NCBI RefSeq assembly: GCF_030581005.1
Contig: NZ_JAUQSX010000019.1
Coordinates: 42,606-106,605, forward strand
Direction: 5' to 3'
Source: Hymenobacter mellowenesis
GTDB lineage: Bacteria; Bacteroidota; Bacteroidia; Cytophagales; Hymenobacteraceae
Length of the DNA stretch: 64,000 nucleotides
The notes under the pieces were generated by a model, which saw only the letters and a program-made list of their open reading frames with translations, did not search any database and was not told the origin of the DNA. Below, piece by piece: positions 62,490 through 64,000 of this stretch. Positions within the stretch are counted from its first letter, which is position 1; each line of letters starts with the position of its first letter. The position numbers and the translations under genes are program-made.

Positions 62490-62724
62490 AACCCACTACC
62501 ACCGCCCCGCCCGCCGCCCCCGTCGCTAGAACGACACCCCAGCTTCTCGCCAACGGCCCCAGCCCCCCCCCCGCCTGCCGCCCCCGCCGCTGGAACGATA
62601 CTAGAGCTTCTCTCCAACGGCCACCACCCCGCCCGCCGCCCCCGCCGCTAGAACGATACCACAGCTTCTGTCCCACGGCAGCCCCCTGCCCGCTGCCCCC
62701 GCCGCTGAAGAAACTGAACCTTCT
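62490..62724 (+). repeat. GC-rich tandem array upstream of the second VapBC module (four copies)
   Basis: Cores end at 62527, 62591, 62649 and 62706. The first three are followed by GAACGACACCCCAGCTTCT, GAACGATACTAGAGCTTCT and GAACGATACCACAGCTTCT, the last by GAAGAAACTGAACCTTCT. Copy number and order are the same as at 60938-61155. The gap 62475-62783 holds only this array and a 60-base leader with TAACTTTA, one base from the promoter consensus. Confidence 0.88.
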
Positions 62725-62783
62725 ATGTAACTTTAGCTGTAGAAGCAGCACCGTTTCGTTTCGTCATTCAGCATCTGCCCATT

Positions 62784-63023
62784 ATGACTACCACACTCAT
62801 CTTAGAGCCAACCAACGACTCCGACTTGCACTTGCTGCTGAGTCTGGCGCAGCGACTTGGCGTAAAAGCCACGGCTTCGCCAGCAGCGAAGATTTCACTA
62901 GAAGAACGGGAGCGTCGATTTATGGCCTTGTTTGGCTCTTGGCAGTCGGATGAAACTGGGGATGAAATAAACAAGATGTTGCGGGAATCCCGCCAGAGCA
63001 ACCGCCCTGATATTGAGCTATGA
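62784..63023 (+). CDS. VapB-type antitoxin, second VapBC module
   Basis: A protein of 79 residues: MTTTLILEPTNDSDLHLLLSLAQRLG is unlike the other two antitoxins, but ERRFMALFGSWQSDETGDEINKML matches the C-terminal part of the first VapB. It overlaps the toxin by ATGA. Role as for the first module. Confidence 0.85.
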   Translation: MTTTLILEPTNDSDLHLLLSLAQRLGVKATASPAAKISLEERERRFMALFGSWQSDETGDEINKMLRESRQSNRPDIEL

Positions 63024-63439
63024 GCGCAGGCTATTTGCTCGATACCAACATTTGCGTCCACTTTCTACGAGGAGAATACCGGCTCAACGAGCGGCTTGCC
63101 GCAATCGGTTTGGCGCGATGCTTCATTTCAGAAATCACCGTTGCAGAGCTGCTGTTTGGCGCAGCCAACAGCGCCCCGGTTTGGCAGGCGCGCCAGCATC
63201 AACAAGTAGCGGAGTTTCGGGAGTTGTTTGCCGAGCAAGTGCTGCCTATTGCGCCCGCGCTGGAAATATTCGCCGACCAGAAATCGGCGTTGCGGCGCAG
63301 CGGCCGGCCAATTGATGATTTTGATATTCTCATCGGCAGCACGGCGGTGGCTCACGGCCTCACGCTCGTCACGCGCAATACCCGCCATTTCGCCGGCTTG
63401 GCAAATCTGCCGCTGGAAAACTGGATTGACAATCTGTAG
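63020..63439 (+). CDS. vapC: VapC-type PIN domain ribonuclease toxin
   Basis: A protein of 139 residues. YLLDTNICVHFLRGEY, RCFISEITVAELLFGAANSAP, DDFDILIGSTAVAHGLTLVTRNTRHFAGL carry the PIN acidic residues and closely parallel the first VapC. The stop lies directly before another single-copy GC-rich element. Confidence 0.95.
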   Translation: MSAGYLLDTNICVHFLRGEYRLNERLAAIGLARCFISEITVAELLFGAANSAPVWQARQHQQVAEFRELFAEQVLPIAPALEIFADQKSALRRSGRPIDDFDILIGSTAVAHGLTLVTRNTRHFAGLANLPLENWIDNL

Positions 63440-63440
63440 T

Positions 63441-63490
63441 CCACCCCCCGCCCGCTGCCCCCGCCGCAGAAGAAACGGAGGCTTCTGTGT
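63441..63490 (+). repeat. GC-rich element, single copy upstream of the DUF2971 gene
   Basis: CCCCGCCCGCTGCCCCCGCC followed by GCAGAAGAAACGGAGGCTTCT. It is again only the final variant. TAAGTTTA near 63503 downstream is one base away from the promoter consensus. Confidence 0.85.
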
Positions 63491-63528
63491 AGCGACTTCG
63501 TGCTAAGTTTAGGATACAACTCAGTCGA

Positions 63529-63566
63529 TTTCTAATGATGGTTTACATTTCTAATGATGGTTTACA
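63529..63566 (+). repeat. Perfect 19-bp tandem duplication over the DUF2971 start
   Basis: TTTCTAATGATGGTTTACA occurs twice head to tail (63529-63547 and 63548-63566). Each copy has ATGATG, but only the second leads into the DUF2971 frame; translation from the first would hit a stop after about 17 codons. Confidence 0.92.
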
Positions 63567-63985
63567 AATACAGAGGTGGCGAATTTGACCGCGACCTTGT
63601 TGCTCTTGAACAAGACTATTTTTGGGCGGCAAACATAGAGTCACTCAACGACCCATGTGAAGCAATTTCAGATAGAGTTGGTCTTGAGAAAGAGTTTGAC
63701 CTCTTATTCAAGATTTTTGGCGTGTCTAATGATTTGGAGACCCGTGATTCATTTAAAGGTCTATTGAGTCAGGTTGATAAGATGATTGACTCGACAGTTA
63801 AACTCGGAGTATTTTCACTGTCAAAAAGCTATGACCATCATTTGCTTTGGGCCCATTATGCCGCCTCTCATAAAGGTTTCTGCGTTGGCTATGATATAAG
63901 CGTGTTGCAAAAGCAATTGAATTTGTACGCTTCCCTAAATAGGAGGCCAGTTGTGAGTAGAGAAAAGCGTATTTTCACTACCTGA
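63554..63985 (+). CDS. DUF2971 family protein, probably truncated
   Basis: A protein of 143 residues. VYKYRGGEFDRDLVALEQDYFWAANIESLNDPCEA and SLSKSYDHHLLWAHYAASHKGFCVGYDI are the DUF2971 signature. Family members are usually much longer, and this one stops soon after the signature with LNRRPVVSREKRIFTT, so a frameshift or recent truncation is likely; the window ends 15 bases later. Base composition is clearly richer in A and T than the neighbours, which suggests transfer. The family is of unknown function and is often found in defence or mobile regions. Confidence 0.78.
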   Translation: MMVYKYRGGEFDRDLVALEQDYFWAANIESLNDPCEAISDRVGLEKEFDLLFKIFGVSNDLETRDSFKGLLSQVDKMIDSTVKLGVFSLSKSYDHHLLWAHYAASHKGFCVGYDISVLQKQLNLYASLNRRPVVSREKRIFTT

Positions 63986-64000
63986 CACCTGCACGATGAA

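Noticed and set aside
60938..62724. CRISPR array
   Set aside because: Only four units per array, spacers are not unique but partly conserved, unit length varies, and no cas genes are present.
60938..63490. Integron attC sites
   Set aside because: The elements have no RYYYAAC / GTTRRRY core or foldable paired boxes, and no integrase is visible; only the cassette-like logic is similar.

Overview
The window looks like a chromosomal segment of a GC-rich member of the Bacteroidota, most likely Hymenobacter or a close relative in the Cytophagales. The reasons are internal. Secreted proteins carry type IX secretion (T9SS) C-terminal sorting domains. There are TonB-dependent receptors with Bacteroidota-style beta-barrels, lipoproteins with Bacteroidota lipoboxes, an ABC-permease/M1-peptidase fusion, and several promoters fitting the Bacteroidota -7 element TAnnTTTG with little Shine-Dalgarno signal. 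The genus is an inference; no 16S gene is present.

Layout. 1-2.6 kb: the end of an acyl-CoA dehydrogenase / PIG-L deacetylase / SAM methyltransferase operon that runs off the left edge. 2.7-9.3 kb: purH, then the cell-shape genes mreB, mreC, mreD and mrdA (PBP2), interrupted by long palindromic repeats and with no rodA after mrdA. 9.5-11 kb: an SDR oxidoreductase and a VanX-type dipeptidase. 11-14.1 kb: nuoM-nuoN (complex I) on the minus strand, with their partners nuoK-nuoL on the plus strand at 37.2-39.7 kb. 14.2-25.1 kb: mixed housekeeping and accessory genes (T9SS serine hydrolase, VOC protein, cysteine-free GluQ-like synthetase, T9SS protein with a 248-residue internal duplication, endonuclease V, two DUF1990 proteins, Zn alcohol dehydrogenase, PolB-like exonuclease, membrane-bound AraC regulator). 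25.4-33.2 kb: a TonB receptor, then an ABC ATPase and a giant permease/aminopeptidase fusion separated by a four-helix-bundle gene set in TAGTGAG repeats. 33.4-37 kb: two small secreted carboxypeptidase-regulatory-like proteins, an sdpRI-like pair, and an ECF sigma factor with a small membrane protein. 39.7-42 kb: a lipoprotein and an OmpA protein with calcium-type repeats. 42.3-46 kb: a probable molybdenum-linked set (ModE-like regulator, sulfite-oxidase-like domain protein, TonB receptor). 46.2-59.5 kb: Nudix, sorbosone-dehydrogenase-like lipoprotein, prolyl oligopeptidase, SelO, pirin, and T9SS proteins.

60.9-64 kb is the most unusual part. Three toxin-antitoxin modules (one YoeB type, two VapBC type) and a DUF2971 gene lie in a row. 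Each is preceded by a GC-rich element of about 55-65 bp that occurs as four-copy arrays or single copies, always with a distinctive last copy next to the following gene. The antitoxins share parts in a mosaic way, as if domains had been exchanged.

Many intergenic gaps hold long imperfect palindromes. Nine belong to one family (arms built on GTCATGCnGAGCG), and there are several smaller families. They sit between genes and even inside apparent operons. No tRNA, rRNA, CRISPR array or intact insertion sequence was recognised.
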